A stretch of 30,232 bases of DNA from Flavobacteriales bacterium UBA7878 (GCA_002501205.1 DLRW01000039.1:1-30232), one strand, 5' to 3'; positions 1-9,263 are shown, counted from the first letter of the stretch. Program-made: numbers and translations. The notes: generated by a model from the sequence alone, not told the origin.

Positions 1-1
1 C

Positions 2-181
2 CGTAGCTTCAGCATTGATAATTTGCAAAAAGTACGGGTCTTCCTTTTGGCCGATCTTAAGCCATTATTAGACAAACTCCCTATGGCTCTGGTTACTGAA
101 GTGGAGAGCGATCCCACTAATACCCAAGATTTCACCATCGCCAAAGCTATGGCTGATAGTCTGAGCATAGGCATCTTTTAA
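2..181 (+). CDS. C-terminal end of an unrecognised protein (5' truncated)
   Basis: An open frame enters from the left edge, codons in phase from base 2, and ends at TAA 179-181, giving the last 59 residues of a protein. The visible part includes the segments LQKVRVFLLADLKPLLDKL and a polar tail ending SLSIGIF. I do not recognise a domain. It ends 2 bases before the ATG of the MbnP-family lipoprotein, so the two are almost certainly co-transcribed and possibly translationally coupled. MbnP-family genes elsewhere are often near di-haem peroxidase (MbnH-like) or TonB-receptor genes, but this fragment shows no haem-binding CxxCH and no motif I can tie to either. Function unknown. Confidence 0.6.
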   Translation, partial: RSFSIDNLQKVRVFLLADLKPLLDKLPMALVTEVESDPTNTQDFTIAKAMADSLSIGIF

Positions 182-183
182 TT

Positions 184-972
184 ATGAAAACAAGTATTAA
201 GACCGTTCTCACTCTGCTGGTTCTTGCCTTTATTATTACCAATTGCAAGGACGATGAGGATGGAAAAACCACTCCTGCCGCAACGGTTAATTTCCAAACG
301 GAAATTGTACTGAGTGACGGCGGATCCACCAAATATCATATTGGTGATACCCTGCGCATGTCCACTGGATATGATTTCAACCTGAAGAAGTTCAAGCTTT
401 ATTTAAGCCATGTTACCTTAGTTTCGGCCAGCTCTGAAACTGAAATGGAAGACATCCTATTGGCTGATGTAGGTAATAGTAATACCGGTGCTTTCTCTGC
501 ACAAGTGAAACCTGGAAACTATACCTCGCTTCGATTGGGCTTTGGTTTAGATCCTCAGCAAAATGATCAAGATCCGGAAAGTTTCCCTCAAGATCATCCT
601 CTTTCTTCTTACAATCAGATGTACTGGACCATGTTGAAATATCGCTTTGCGATTTTAGAAGGTCGCTCTGATTATACCGGTCAATTAAATGGAGACACTA
701 GTGATGTGCTTAATGCTTATCACCCCGGCTTAGACAGCCTGTACAAAGTGGTAACTTATCCTATCAATCTGGAATTGAAAGATGGTAATGTTCAAAGCAT
801 CAACTTACAGGTAGTTTTTGATGAGCTCTTTTCTGCCGGCGAAGGAATTGACCTGCGTAATGAACCTCAAACTCATAGCGAAATGGGTAGCGCTACCGTT
901 CCGGGTGACTTCCACATTGCTAAAAAGTTTATGGATAACTTGGCGGAAACAGCCCGCATAGAAATTCCGTAA
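184..972 (+). CDS. MbnP-family surface lipoprotein (putative copper/metal-binding)
   Basis: The 262-residue product begins with a lipoprotein signal: hydrophobic residues 8-18, then ITNC with the lipid-modified cysteine at 21. Directly after it comes KDDED, matching the K-(D/E)2 export signal that sends lipoproteins to the cell surface in Capnocytophaga and relatives. The body resembles the MbnP family (named for a methanobactin-associated periplasmic protein). The family hallmark is near residues 130-150: DP-x-S-FP-x-DHPL followed by MYWTM. An earlier segment, near residues 62-80, also fits the family. Known relatives bind copper or sit beside copper and peroxidase genes; the ligand here is inferred, not shown. 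The gene follows an unidentified partial gene after 2 bases. No methanobactin genes are visible. The asparagine before the lipid cysteine is atypical but tolerated in Bacteroidota. Confidence 0.8.
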   Translation: MKTSIKTVLTLLVLAFIITNCKDDEDGKTTPAATVNFQTEIVLSDGGSTKYHIGDTLRMSTGYDFNLKKFKLYLSHVTLVSASSETEMEDILLADVGNSNTGAFSAQVKPGNYTSLRLGFGLDPQQNDQDPESFPQDHPLSSYNQMYWTMLKYRFAILEGRSDYTGQLNGDTSDVLNAYHPGLDSLYKVVTYPINLELKDGNVQSINLQVVFDELFSAGEGIDLRNEPQTHSEMGSATVPGDFHIAKKFMDNLAETARIEIP

Positions 973-987
973 TTGCTAGATAGGGCT

Positions 988-995
988 TAGCTTTG
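988..995 (+). promoter_or_regulatory. -7 promoter element TAGCTTTG upstream of mpl
   Basis: Exact match to the Bacteroidota -7 consensus TAnnTTTG, ending 15 bases before the mpl ATG. It lies in the 38-base gap after the MbnP gene, so mpl probably has its own start site near base 1000. A TTG at 973-975 is only 12 bases upstream, shorter than the usual spacing for a -33 box, so that half is not supported. Confidence 0.55.
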
Positions 996-1010
996 TTCTA
1001 AAGCACAGCC

Positions 1011-2357
1011 ATGAAAATTCACCTTATTGCCATCGGCGGAAGCGCCATGCACAATCTTGCCCTGGCCCTGAACCAACAAGGTCATGATCTGAGTGGTAGC
1101 GACGATGAAATCTTTGAGCCTTCCCGCAGTCGATTAGCCGAGGCCGGAATTCTACCCGAATCCATGGGTTGGAATGCGAATCGCATTAGCGAGGATATTG
1201 ACATGGTAGTAGTGGGAATGCATGCCCGCAAGGACAATCCCGAATTACTAAAGGCTCTGGAGCTGGGTTTGAAAGTGCTTTCCTATCCGGAATATCTCTA
1301 CGAAAGCAGTAAGAATAAAACCCGTGTAGTGATTACTGGGAGTCATGGTAAAACTACCATCACCTCCATGATCTTGCATGTACTCAATTTTCATGGTCGC
1401 GATTGTGATTATATGGTGGGTGCTCAATTGGAAGGTTTCCACACTATGGTTCGCCTTACCGATCACAATGAATTTATGGTGATTGAAGGTGATGAATACC
1501 TCTCCTCCCCTTTAGATCCTCGTCCTAAATTTGTGCATTACCGACCCAATATTGCTTTGCTTTCTGGCATTGCCTGGGATCATTACAATGTTTTCCCAAA
1601 ATTTGAAGAATACCGCCACCAATTCGAATTACTCTTCGAATACATTGAACCGGGTGGTCAGATTATTTACAATGCCGATGATTCGGAAGTAAAGAACCTG
1701 GTGGAATCCGCTACCCAGGAACTGAAGAAATTCCCCTACCAAACTCCGACTTACAGAGTGGAGGACCAGCAATTTATTCTGGAGACTTTAGAGGGCGATT
1801 TACCACTTCAGGTTTTTGGCGCTCATAACATGAATAATTTGGAAGGTGCCCGCTGGGTATGCAGTCAAATGGGCCTTACCGATGAAGAGTTCTACGAGGC
1901 AATTGTAGAGTTTGAAGGTGCTTCCAAGCGAATGGAACCCTTAATTGAAACTGAAGCTCTTAAGGTTTTTCGCGATTTTGCCCATGCCCCATCCAAAGTA
2001 AAAGCCAGCGTACAGGCTTGCCGCGAAACCTTTGGCAACAGTCGCTTTTTAGCCGTTCTGGAACTACACACCTTTAGCAGCCTCAATCTGGAGTTCATGC
2101 AGCAGTATGCCAATAGCATGGATCCGGCCGATACTGCCATCGTTTACTTTAACCCCGAAGTGCTGGCCCATAAAAAACTGCCGGCCTTAAGCATTGATGA
2201 AGTACAGAAAGCCTTTGCCTCTGAAAAAGTTAAGGTGATCCTAAATAGCGCCGAACTAGAGGCATTGATTCAGGAGCAAAAAGATCAACATGAGATTATT
2301 GTTTTGATGAGCTCCGGAAATTTTGATGGTATCGACTGGACGAAAGTTTTCGACTAA
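1011..2357 (+). CDS. mpl: UDP-N-acetylmuramate:L-alanyl-gamma-D-glutamyl-meso-diaminopimelate ligase
   Basis: This 448-residue Mur-ligase-family enzyme (E. coli Mpl is about 457) joins recycled murein tripeptide to UDP-MurNAc in the cytoplasm, returning it to peptidoglycan synthesis. The N-terminal nucleotide-binding segment HLIAIGGSAMHNLA and the following SGSDD are typical of Mpl/MurC. The ATP-binding P-loop TGSHGKTTITSM is near residue 110. The Mpl-like central signature IEGDEY with nearby KFVHYRPN follows near residues 158-180, then WDHYNVF. The ending LMSSGNFDGIDW corresponds to the Mpl C-terminus rather than MurC. The position outside any mur-fts cell-wall cluster also favours Mpl over MurC. 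The substrate assignment is family knowledge; MurC is the main alternative. Confidence 0.85.
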   Translation: MKIHLIAIGGSAMHNLALALNQQGHDLSGSDDEIFEPSRSRLAEAGILPESMGWNANRISEDIDMVVVGMHARKDNPELLKALELGLKVLSYPEYLYESSKNKTRVVITGSHGKTTITSMILHVLNFHGRDCDYMVGAQLEGFHTMVRLTDHNEFMVIEGDEYLSSPLDPRPKFVHYRPNIALLSGIAWDHYNVFPKFEEYRHQFELLFEYIEPGGQIIYNADDSEVKNLVESATQELKKFPYQTPTYRVEDQQFILETLEGDLPLQVFGAHNMNNLEGARWVCSQMGLTDEEFYEAIVEFEGASKRMEPLIETEALKVFRDFAHAPSKVKASVQACRETFGNSRFLAVLELHTFSSLNLEFMQQYANSMDPADTAIVYFNPEVLAHKKLPALSIDEVQKAFASEKVKVILNSAELEALIQEQKDQHEIIVLMSSGNFDGIDWTKVFD

Positions 2358-2374
2358 GCTTGAGCCATAATTAG

Positions 2375-2382
2375 TACTTTTG
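2375..2382 (+). promoter_or_regulatory. -7 promoter element TACTTTTG upstream of pyrR
   Basis: Matches TAnnTTTG and ends 13 bases before the pyrR ATG, within the 38-base gap after mpl. The predicted transcript leader is under 10 bases, too short to hold a PyrR-responsive attenuator. No convincing -33 box is visible. Confidence 0.55.
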
Positions 2383-2395
2383 AAGCATCAAGAGC

Positions 2396-2944
2396 ATGAA
2401 GAAAAAGAAACTCCTTAGCGCCCGTAGCATTCATATTGCTCTCCATCGATTAGCCCAGCAGCTAATTGAAAATCATGGTAATTTCGAAAACACCGTTTTA
2501 ATTGGCTTACAAAGTCGAGGCATTCATGTAATGCACAAATTGGTGGAAATCCTCGAAGCCAATGGGGTGGATAAAGTGGCGCATGGAACCCTGGACATTA
2601 CCTTCTTCCGCGATGACTTCCGCCGTCGGAACAGTCCCCTGGAACCAAGCATGACTAAAATCGATGTGCTCCTGGAAGGAAAGAAGGTGGTATTTATCGA
2701 TGATGTACTGTATACCGGACGCAGTGTTCGCTCCGCCATGGATGCCATTCAATCTTTTGGCCGTCCGGCTGAAATAGAATTATTGGTTTTAATCGATCGG
2801 CGTTTTAGCCGCGAATTGCCCATTCAACCCGACTATGTAGGTCGGCAGGTAGATAGCCTGGCCGGCGATCGGGTATCGGTAGACTGGGCACACCTTAAGG
2901 CAGGTGAAGATGCCGTTTATTTAGAAATTGGAGAACATGAGTGA
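2396..2944 (+). CDS. pyrR: PyrR: pyrimidine regulator / uracil phosphoribosyltransferase
   Basis: The 182-residue product is a PRTase-fold protein of normal PyrR length. The PRPP-binding loop VVFIDDVLYTGRS covers about residues 98-110. The PyrR-typical strand RELPIQPDYVGRQV is near residues 139-152, closely matching the RELPI-x-x-DYVGK region of Bacillus PyrR. In Firmicutes, PyrR with bound UMP binds attenuator RNA upstream of pyr genes, and it also makes UMP from uracil and PRPP. Here it is the first gene of a pyrR-pyrB-rnz unit, overlapping pyrB by 8 bases. No attenuator-like leader is present before it or between it and pyrB, so the RNA-binding role is uncertain. Confidence 0.9.
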   Translation: MKKKKLLSARSIHIALHRLAQQLIENHGNFENTVLIGLQSRGIHVMHKLVEILEANGVDKVAHGTLDITFFRDDFRRRNSPLEPSMTKIDVLLEGKKVVFIDDVLYTGRSVRSAMDAIQSFGRPAEIELLVLIDRRFSRELPIQPDYVGRQVDSLAGDRVSVDWAHLKAGEDAVYLEIGEHE

Positions 2945-3878
2945 ATTAACGGTGAATCACCTTTTGGGGATTAAGTACCTCCAAAGCGAAGACATCGAGC
3001 TGATCTTCCAAACCGCAGCTCAATTCAAAGAAGTGATCAACCGACCGATTAAGAAAGTACCGTCCTTAAGGGATATTACGGTAGCCAACCTCTTTTTCGA
3101 AAACAGCACCCGAACGCGCCTTTCTTTCGAATTAGCCGAAAAGCGCCTTTCGGCAGATGTGGTAAACTTCTCCGCAGCCTCCTCCTCTGTTTCTAAAGGA
3201 GAAACCCTTATTGATACGGTAAACAATATCCTCAGCATGAAGGTGGATATGGTCGTAATGCGTCATCCTAAACCGGGGGCTGCTTACTTCCTAAGCCAGC
3301 ATGTAGATAGTATTATTGTGAATGCCGGCGACGGTGCTCATGAGCATCCTACCCAAGCCCTACTCGACTCTTTCTCCATTCGCGAAAGATTAGGGGACCT
3401 TGCCGGAAAGAAGATTGCCATTGTGGGCGATATCCTACACTCACGTGTGGCCCTATCCAATATTCTTTGCCTCCAAAAAATGGGCGCCGAAGTAGAAGTT
3501 TGCGGCCCCAGCACCCTTATCCCTAAGCATATCCATTCCTTAGGTGTTCGAGTAAGCCACGATCTTAGAAAAAGCCTGGAATGGTGCGATGTAGCCAATA
3601 TGTTGCGGGTACAACACGAACGCCAGGACTTAAAATACTTCCCCAGCATTCGGGAATACACCCAACGCTACGGTATTGATAAAGCTCTGCTCGACGATCT
3701 TCAAGAAAAGATTGTGATTATGCATCCCGGCCCAATAAACCGTGGTGTAGAGATTAGTACCGAAGTGGCCGACAGTGATCAAAGTATTATCTTAAATCAG
3801 GTGGAAAACGGCGTAGCCATTCGCATGGCCGTATTGTACTTACTCGCCGCTAAGAAGAAAATCAGTTTTAGCGCTTAA
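2937..3878 (+). CDS. pyrB: Aspartate carbamoyltransferase catalytic subunit
   Basis: PyrB condenses carbamoyl phosphate with aspartate, the committed step of de novo pyrimidine synthesis. The 313-residue product carries the carbamoyl-phosphate loop STRTR at residues 57-61, the SVSKGET loop, a HPTQALLD motif and the terminal MHPGPINRG motif, all catalytic-chain hallmarks. I chose the ATG at 2937 over a TTG three codons upstream because MSELTVNHLLGIKYL is the expected family N-terminus. It overlaps pyrR by 8 bases and its stop shares a base with the rnz start (TAATG), so all three are likely translationally coupled. No regulatory chain (pyrI) is present in the window, which fits an enzyme not controlled by PyrI. 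Confidence 0.93.
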   Translation: MSELTVNHLLGIKYLQSEDIELIFQTAAQFKEVINRPIKKVPSLRDITVANLFFENSTRTRLSFELAEKRLSADVVNFSAASSSVSKGETLIDTVNNILSMKVDMVVMRHPKPGAAYFLSQHVDSIIVNAGDGAHEHPTQALLDSFSIRERLGDLAGKKIAIVGDILHSRVALSNILCLQKMGAEVEVCGPSTLIPKHIHSLGVRVSHDLRKSLEWCDVANMLRVQHERQDLKYFPSIREYTQRYGIDKALLDDLQEKIVIMHPGPINRGVEISTEVADSDQSIILNQVENGVAIRMAVLYLLAAKKKISFSA

Positions 3879-4843
3879 TGGAGCACCTCAGCCTCAGTAT
3901 ATTGGGAGCCTCCTCGGCCATTCCCCTAAGTAATCGTAGCCCAACCGCACAGTTCTTAGGCATTGGCAATGAGTTTTTCCTAATCGATTGTGGAGAGGGA
4001 ACTCAAGTTAAGCTTCGTCAACACCGCATTGGCTTTGGACGCGTAAAGCATATTATGATCAGTCACCTACATGGCGATCACTTCTATGGCTTAATTCCCT
4101 TGCTAACCACTATGCAATTATTAGATCGGCATGCGGCTTTGCATATTTACGGGCCCGAGAAATTGGAAGAAGCGGTACGTCAGCAGTTGGCCATCACCGA
4201 TTCGAAGATATCCTACCCCTTGCATTTCCATGCTTTGGACCCCGATCGAAAAACCTGCATCTTCGAGGATAAGCACCTAGAAGTCCACTCCTTTCCGCTC
4301 AGGCATGGCATTACCTGCTTTGGCTTTCTTTTCCAGGAAAAGCCCCTGCCTCGAAAAATGCTCAAGGAAGAATTGGAGAAGTATGATATTCCCGTTGCCG
4401 AAATTCGCAGGATTAAAGCCGGAAGTGATTGGATTGATGCCAATGGTAAGCGCATCCCCAACGAAGAGCTTACAGAGGCCAATGCAGCACCTATGAGCTA
4501 TGCCTATTGTACCGACACCTTACCGGTAAAGCATTTACATCGCTATTTTAAAGGGGTAGATTTACTGTATCACGAGGCCACTTTCCTGAGCAGTGAAAAG
4601 GATAGAGCCTTAAAAACCAATCACAGCACTGCTGCACAAGCGGCCGAAATTGCAGAAATCTGTAAGGCTAAGCAATTGCTAATTGGTCATTTCTCAGTTC
4701 GTTATAAGGACTTTCATGGCCTGCTGGCTGAAGCGCAGTCTGTTTTCCCTAAAACTTTAATCGCTGGTGAAGGCCTTCAATTTACTTTGGATCGCAAAAG
4801 CCGGGAATTAAAAATAGAAAGAGAAAACTCCTATCGTTCTTAA
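3878..4843 (+). CDS. rnz: Ribonuclease Z (tRNA 3' processing endonuclease)
   Basis: A metallo-beta-lactamase-fold nuclease that trims the 3' trailer of tRNA precursors. The 321-residue length is close to the short RNase Z form. The N-terminus has SxAIP and IDCGEGTQVKLRQ. The zinc motif HLHGDH is at residues 63-68, followed by GLIPLL. Further metal ligands are in YCTDT, YHEATF and the C-terminal GHFSVRYKD. Its ATG shares its first base with the pyrB stop. The end is interlocked with the tamB stop on the other strand at 4840-4843. Substrate assignment rests on family resemblance; a broader RNase BN-like exonuclease activity cannot be excluded. Confidence 0.92.
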   Translation: MEHLSLSILGASSAIPLSNRSPTAQFLGIGNEFFLIDCGEGTQVKLRQHRIGFGRVKHIMISHLHGDHFYGLIPLLTTMQLLDRHAALHIYGPEKLEEAVRQQLAITDSKISYPLHFHALDPDRKTCIFEDKHLEVHSFPLRHGITCFGFLFQEKPLPRKMLKEELEKYDIPVAEIRRIKAGSDWIDANGKRIPNEELTEANAAPMSYAYCTDTLPVKHLHRYFKGVDLLYHEATFLSSEKDRALKTNHSTAAQAAEIAEICKAKQLLIGHFSVRYKDFHGLLAEAQSVFPKTLIAGEGLQFTLDRKSRELKIERENSYRS

Positions 4844-7800
4844 GGCTTAATAGTTTGAGGTCCCATCAATTCGGGATCTTCCTCCAAGACCTCTGGTTTA
4901 TCTTCTCGCTTAGCACTGCGTAAAGCCCTTTGCCACAACTCCTTATAGGTATTAAAGTCAATTTTAAAGGAGAGACCTAAACCTTGTTGGTAAAGCTGCT
5001 GCTGACCAATGTTGAAATTGAGATTATTATCCACTGATCGATTAAAGGCCTTAGCTCTAACTTTACCATCTTCTGTTAGTTTATATATTAATTCGAAGTC
5101 CCCCGCGATACTATTATTGTTCTCATTAAGGGGCACTTCCACAGAGGAGTTCACCGTTAAACGATCTTCGAAGAAATTCTTGGAGACTCCTACTTCCAAT
5201 TCTTCCTGGCTGTTACCTGCAGTGGTAGGATCTTGACCTTGATTAGCAGGCTGATAAGACAAGCTCAATTCATAGTCGCCAGTAAAGCGGTTTAAGAAAG
5301 CCGCGGCCTGACCGGCAATTAAATCCCATTGATTAATCGCATTTCGCGTTCCATCTACGAAATTACTGGGTGGTGTAAAGCTATTGAAGGCCAACAAACT
5401 GAATACCTGCTGATTAATTGCTTGATCGGTAGTTAAACGATTCGCCAATACCGCCTGGGTAGAGGATGTAGCTCGGGGTAATTCAATCGCAAAATTGATC
5501 TCCGGATTGGTTAGCTCCCCTTTAATAAAGAGGTAGATATCTACAGCGGTGCTGATACCATTGCTCTCGCCCGTCAGGATACCCGGATTAGCTTTAGTTC
5601 GGTAAATAGCGGTGAGGTCTAATCGAGCTGCATAGGGATCACCATTCCAAACCACGGTACCACCTCGCTGCACTTCAAAGTTTTTGGCGAATAAGCCATC
5701 AATATTGAATTTGTATTCCCCTTCATCTACCGTATAGGTACCAAAAAGCTCCAAATCTCGATTGGGCTCCAACTTCATCTTAATCAGGCCACTACCCTTG
5801 CCATCTAATTGGTTGCCAGTACTCTCATTTAAAATGATGCTCACCTGAGCATTAGGCGTAATATCCATATCAAAATCCAGGGAAACCCCTTCATCCAAGG
5901 CAAATTGGGTATTTAGAATTTTTAAACCTTCTTCCGAATCTTCCGGGGCAATAAAGTTTACAAAACCACTTTGCTTCACCTCGGTAGCGCCGCCAATGGG
6001 GATATTAAATTGGGTTCCGCGCTCGCTTCGAACATCGGCGTAGACTTTAACTCTGGATGGAGGCCCCTGTACTTTTAAATTTCCGGAGGCCAATGCAGTA
6101 CCATAATAGGCATCCTCTCGATCGGGACCGGTATTCAGTACCAGGAGTTGTTGGGCATCAATATTTAAATCAATGTAAAAGTCTTTAAAGGCCCGGTGAC
6201 GCACTTCCCCGTTAAGATAGCCTACATTATGATTGGCATCCACCAATTTGAGGTTGGGGAAACGAATACTTTCATTATCCAATAGAAGCTTTGGCTGTCC
6301 AACTAAATTATAATCGGTTTGCAGGAAGGAGATGGTTAAACCCGCTTTAGGTAGTAAGAACTCTCCCTTGATATCAGGCTTGCGAGCCGGCCCTTTCATG
6401 GTAACGGTTCCGCTCGCTTGACCCCGTAAATTTTCGGCCACTGGCGCAGCAAAGGGATCCAAAGCTGCCAAATAGAAGCGATTGAATTTGAAGGTCAAAT
6501 CAATATTACCTATGCCCTGGCTATCGTAAAAACCATTGGCATTCAGCATTTCTAATTCACCCAGTTTCAGCAGAGCGTCAATATTAATCTTACTATCATC
6601 ATAGCTATAGTCACTGCGCAAGTCCAGGCGCCCCATGTGTACTTGATTCAATTGCAGACTATCCACTTCAATATCGGCTTCAAAACGCGGATTGGTTAGT
6701 AATTCGGTGGCGATGATATTACCTTCCAAATTCCCTTGGATGAAGGCTTTTCGGCTTTCCTGAAAATAATTGAGGAAATCCAGATCGAGGCCCCTTACGT
6801 TCAAACGTAAAATTTGATTCGGGTCTTTGCTGATATACCCAGCCGCGGTAAGCGCCAAGGAAGGTCCACTGATTTTCAGCCAATCAATGGAAAATCCTGA
6901 ACTATCTACTCGCATTACGGAACCAGTATCCAGTTTAAAACTACGGTTGCCGAAAAGCATATCCCCTCTGTCGAACTGCATGCGATAGGCATTGCTATCC
7001 AAAATAGCGATGAGGCCTTCAAAGCTGCCATAGCTGTCGATGCTATCTCTGAGGATCATATCCAGGCTGTAGTTCATACTATCCCCGGCAAAGACATTAA
7101 CGAATTGAATACTATCAATATGTCTTCCTTCACCATACTGATAGCGCTCCAAAGTAAGGTTTAATAAGTCGGCCGCACCGGATAACCACTGCAGGTCAAG
7201 GTTCTGGAAAAGATTCGCGCCGTACCGAATTCCATCGGAATTGAGATTCATTCGCAAGAGGTTCTCTCCATCTCGGTACTCCCCTTGCACATGGGTACCC
7301 GGTTCAATCAACAACTCGGGAATTAAGGCCTGGCTTAGAGCCGATGAGTTTTTAAAGGTAAGGTCGTAGCTGAAATTCACTGGCGATTGGAGGGTATCGC
7401 GATAACGCTCCGGTATGAGGTACTTTTTAAAATGATGGCTAAAAATCCGAGACATCCCCAGATAGGTGTACTGACCTTCGAGGTTGGCCTCCAATATATC
7501 CGATCGAACCCGAAGCTGTTTTTCCTCTTGCAATCCACTGGCCTCGATCGCCACATCCATTAAATCGTAAGTCTGACTGGAATTGCGGTATTTAAGATCA
7601 AATAAATCTACCGTTCCTGCCCAGTGGTCTTGATCGAGAATCAAAACATCAATATCCATGGCCCCACGGTACTGAGCCAAGCTATCCTTTACCAAATGAA
7701 GGGCGTAGAGATTGGCTGAATCTACCTGAGCGGTAAAATCATATTCCGAAGAATCGGTACCAAAGCTGGCAATCCCGTCAAAAAGAAAGCTAAGATTGGG

Positions 7801-9228
7801 GTCCTTAATTCTAAACTGACCTTTGAAATTACTTTCGGCGATTTGACCATTTACCGCCATCCCCTGATAACGATAACCATTATAATAGAAATGATGAATG
7901 GCTCCTTTTACCTTGCTGCGCATGGTCAGTGGATCAAAGCCCTTACCATCCAGCTCCAAATCCAATTCGGCTGTTTTAAAATCACCAAAATTTCCGGTGA
8001 GGGCAGCAATATTTATTCGGCTGGCATCTACCCTACCTTTATAAATCAGGGATTGGGGATTTCGCAAATTCCCAATCTGAATATTGAGCTCCATATCGGC
8101 TAAATCCGACTTAAAGGAACTTTGGGTAACAAAATCATAGACGCCTCCATTATAAGCTCCCTGCCATTGAATTAAGCCCAAGCGATCAATGATTTCCGGC
8201 AGGCTGTCCTGGAACATGCCGATTATTTGTTTGGCTTCTTCTGCTTGTCCTTGGAGATAAAGCTTTTGAGTTTCCAAATGAAGGTTGACCCCTGAAGTGG
8301 TTTTGGTCAAATGCAAATCACCTCTAGCTTCCAAGTGACTCAGAGCTTCAATCTCCAGGTCTTCCAGGTACAAGTCATTTACAGTACCATCAAATCGTCC
8401 TTTAACCAAAGCGGTAGGAAATTGCGGATAAGCATCGCTGAAATAACGTATATCCTCCGCCGCAACCGCCGCATATTCAATGGCCCCCAGCATGTGTACG
8501 GAGTCTACAAAGCTTGAATAGTTAGTAGCGGAGCTGGTGATAAAAGTTAATTCCCCTGCTAAATGCCCTCTTCCTGTAGTTAATTCTAAACCATTAACCA
8601 CTAAGCCTTTAGGCCCATATAAAAATTGTCCCTTTCCATTTTGAACGGAGAACTCCTCTCCGTCATCAAATTGAATACTTTCAATGGTGGCACTCACATC
8701 TTTACCGGCAAGAAGAAAAGAATTAAGATTCGTATTGGCATGGCGCCAATGAAACTGAATTCGGTCGGGTTCATTTCGATTCGCCAGATAAAAACGTCCG
8801 TTTTCCAAATCGATATCGGCGATTTTTAAATTAAAAGATCGATTAGGATCCTTTGGACCATCACCGGAAAGGGAATTTATAAAGACACTTAAATTACTGG
8901 TAGTATCTCCATTTTGAGTGATCAGATAGCAATAGGCATCACTCATTTCAACGTGATTGAGATACAAGCTTCTGCTTAATTGAGCATAGGCTTTGAAACT
9001 TAATTCGAGGCTGCCTACATAAAAAAGAGTATCTCCTTTATGGTCTGGAAGTAGAACGTTCTCCAAGCTGATTTCATTCGGGAAATGATACTGAAAACGT
9101 TCTATACTAAGGGATTGCGAGAACTTCTTATTAAACCAAGATGCCCCTTTTTGGGCGGCTTTAACCTGCACAGATGGAATCATGAAAACTCCTGCCAGCA
9201 TTAAAAGCAGGATAACAATCACCAGCAA
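4840..9228 (-). CDS. tamB: TamB-like translocation and assembly module protein
   Basis: A 1,462-residue protein with one N-terminal membrane segment (about residues 2-18) followed by a long run of repeating beta-strand sequence. It ends in a TamB (DUF490) domain covering roughly the last 450 residues. TamB-family proteins bridge inner and outer membranes as hydrophobic grooves, assisting outer-membrane protein insertion or phospholipid transport. There is no ATG near the start. The codon used here at 9228 is TTG, giving MLVIVILLLMLAG. The open frame continues upstream with LLKIIGR-type basic residues to a TAG at 9274-9276, so initiation at CTG 9252 or even ATC 9261 is possible and would give a more usual basic N-terminus. 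It is divergent from tsaD with a gap of about 47 bases and overlaps rnz convergently by 4 bases. Confidence 0.88.
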   Translation of the reverse strand: MLVIVILLLMLAGVFMIPSVQVKAAQKGASWFNKKFSQSLSIERFQYHFPNEISLENVLLPDHKGDTLFYVGSLELSFKAYAQLSRSLYLNHVEMSDAYCYLITQNGDTTSNLSVFINSLSGDGPKDPNRSFNLKIADIDLENGRFYLANRNEPDRIQFHWRHANTNLNSFLLAGKDVSATIESIQFDDGEEFSVQNGKGQFLYGPKGLVVNGLELTTGRGHLAGELTFITSSATNYSSFVDSVHMLGAIEYAAVAAEDIRYFSDAYPQFPTALVKGRFDGTVNDLYLEDLEIEALSHLEARGDLHLTKTTSGVNLHLETQKLYLQGQAEEAKQIIGMFQDSLPEIIDRLGLIQWQGAYNGGVYDFVTQSSFKSDLADMELNIQIGNLRNPQSLIYKGRVDASRINIAALTGNFGDFKTAELDLELDGKGFDPLTMRSKVKGAIHHFYYNGYRYQGMAVNGQIAESNFKGQFRIKDPNLSFLFDGIASFGTDSSEYDFTAQVDSANLYALHLVKDSLAQYRGAMDIDVLILDQDHWAGTVDLFDLKYRNSSQTYDLMDVAIEASGLQEEKQLRVRSDILEANLEGQYTYLGMSRIFSHHFKKYLIPERYRDTLQSPVNFSYDLTFKNSSALSQALIPELLIEPGTHVQGEYRDGENLLRMNLNSDGIRYGANLFQNLDLQWLSGAADLLNLTLERYQYGEGRHIDSIQFVNVFAGDSMNYSLDMILRDSIDSYGSFEGLIAILDSNAYRMQFDRGDMLFGNRSFKLDTGSVMRVDSSGFSIDWLKISGPSLALTAAGYISKDPNQILRLNVRGLDLDFLNYFQESRKAFIQGNLEGNIIATELLTNPRFEADIEVDSLQLNQVHMGRLDLRSDYSYDDSKINIDALLKLGELEMLNANGFYDSQGIGNIDLTFKFNRFYLAALDPFAAPVAENLRGQASGTVTMKGPARKPDIKGEFLLPKAGLTISFLQTDYNLVGQPKLLLDNESIRFPNLKLVDANHNVGYLNGEVRHRAFKDFYIDLNIDAQQLLVLNTGPDREDAYYGTALASGNLKVQGPPSRVKVYADVRSERGTQFNIPIGGATEVKQSGFVNFIAPEDSEEGLKILNTQFALDEGVSLDFDMDITPNAQVSIILNESTGNQLDGKGSGLIKMKLEPNRDLELFGTYTVDEGEYKFNIDGLFAKNFEVQRGGTVVWNGDPYAARLDLTAIYRTKANPGILTGESNGISTAVDIYLFIKGELTNPEINFAIELPRATSSTQAVLANRLTTDQAINQQVFSLLAFNSFTPPSNFVDGTRNAINQWDLIAGQAAAFLNRFTGDYELSLSYQPANQGQDPTTAGNSQEELEVGVSKNFFEDRLTVNSSVEVPLNENNNSIAGDFELIYKLTEDGKVRAKAFNRSVDNNLNFNIGQQQLYQQGLGLSFKIDFNTYKELWQRALRSAKREDKPEVLEEDPELMGPQTIKP

Positions 9229-9263
9229 GAGGCGTCCGATTATTTTAAGCAGTCTTCTGATCG

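Noticed and set aside
2350..2395. Hairpin between mpl and pyrR (CTTGA/TCAAG) as an attenuator
   Set aside because: The stem is only five pairs, the arms straddle the promoter box, and no T-run follows.
184..2944. Methanobactin or chalkophore biosynthetic cluster around the MbnP gene
   Set aside because: No precursor peptide or MbnB/MbnC-like gene is present; the neighbours are peptidoglycan and pyrimidine genes.
7843..8103. Open frames antisense to tamB (also 8311-8517, 8626-8829 and 5009-5236)
   Set aside because: They are low-complexity reverse readings of beta-strand codons, with no start context and no recognisable domain.
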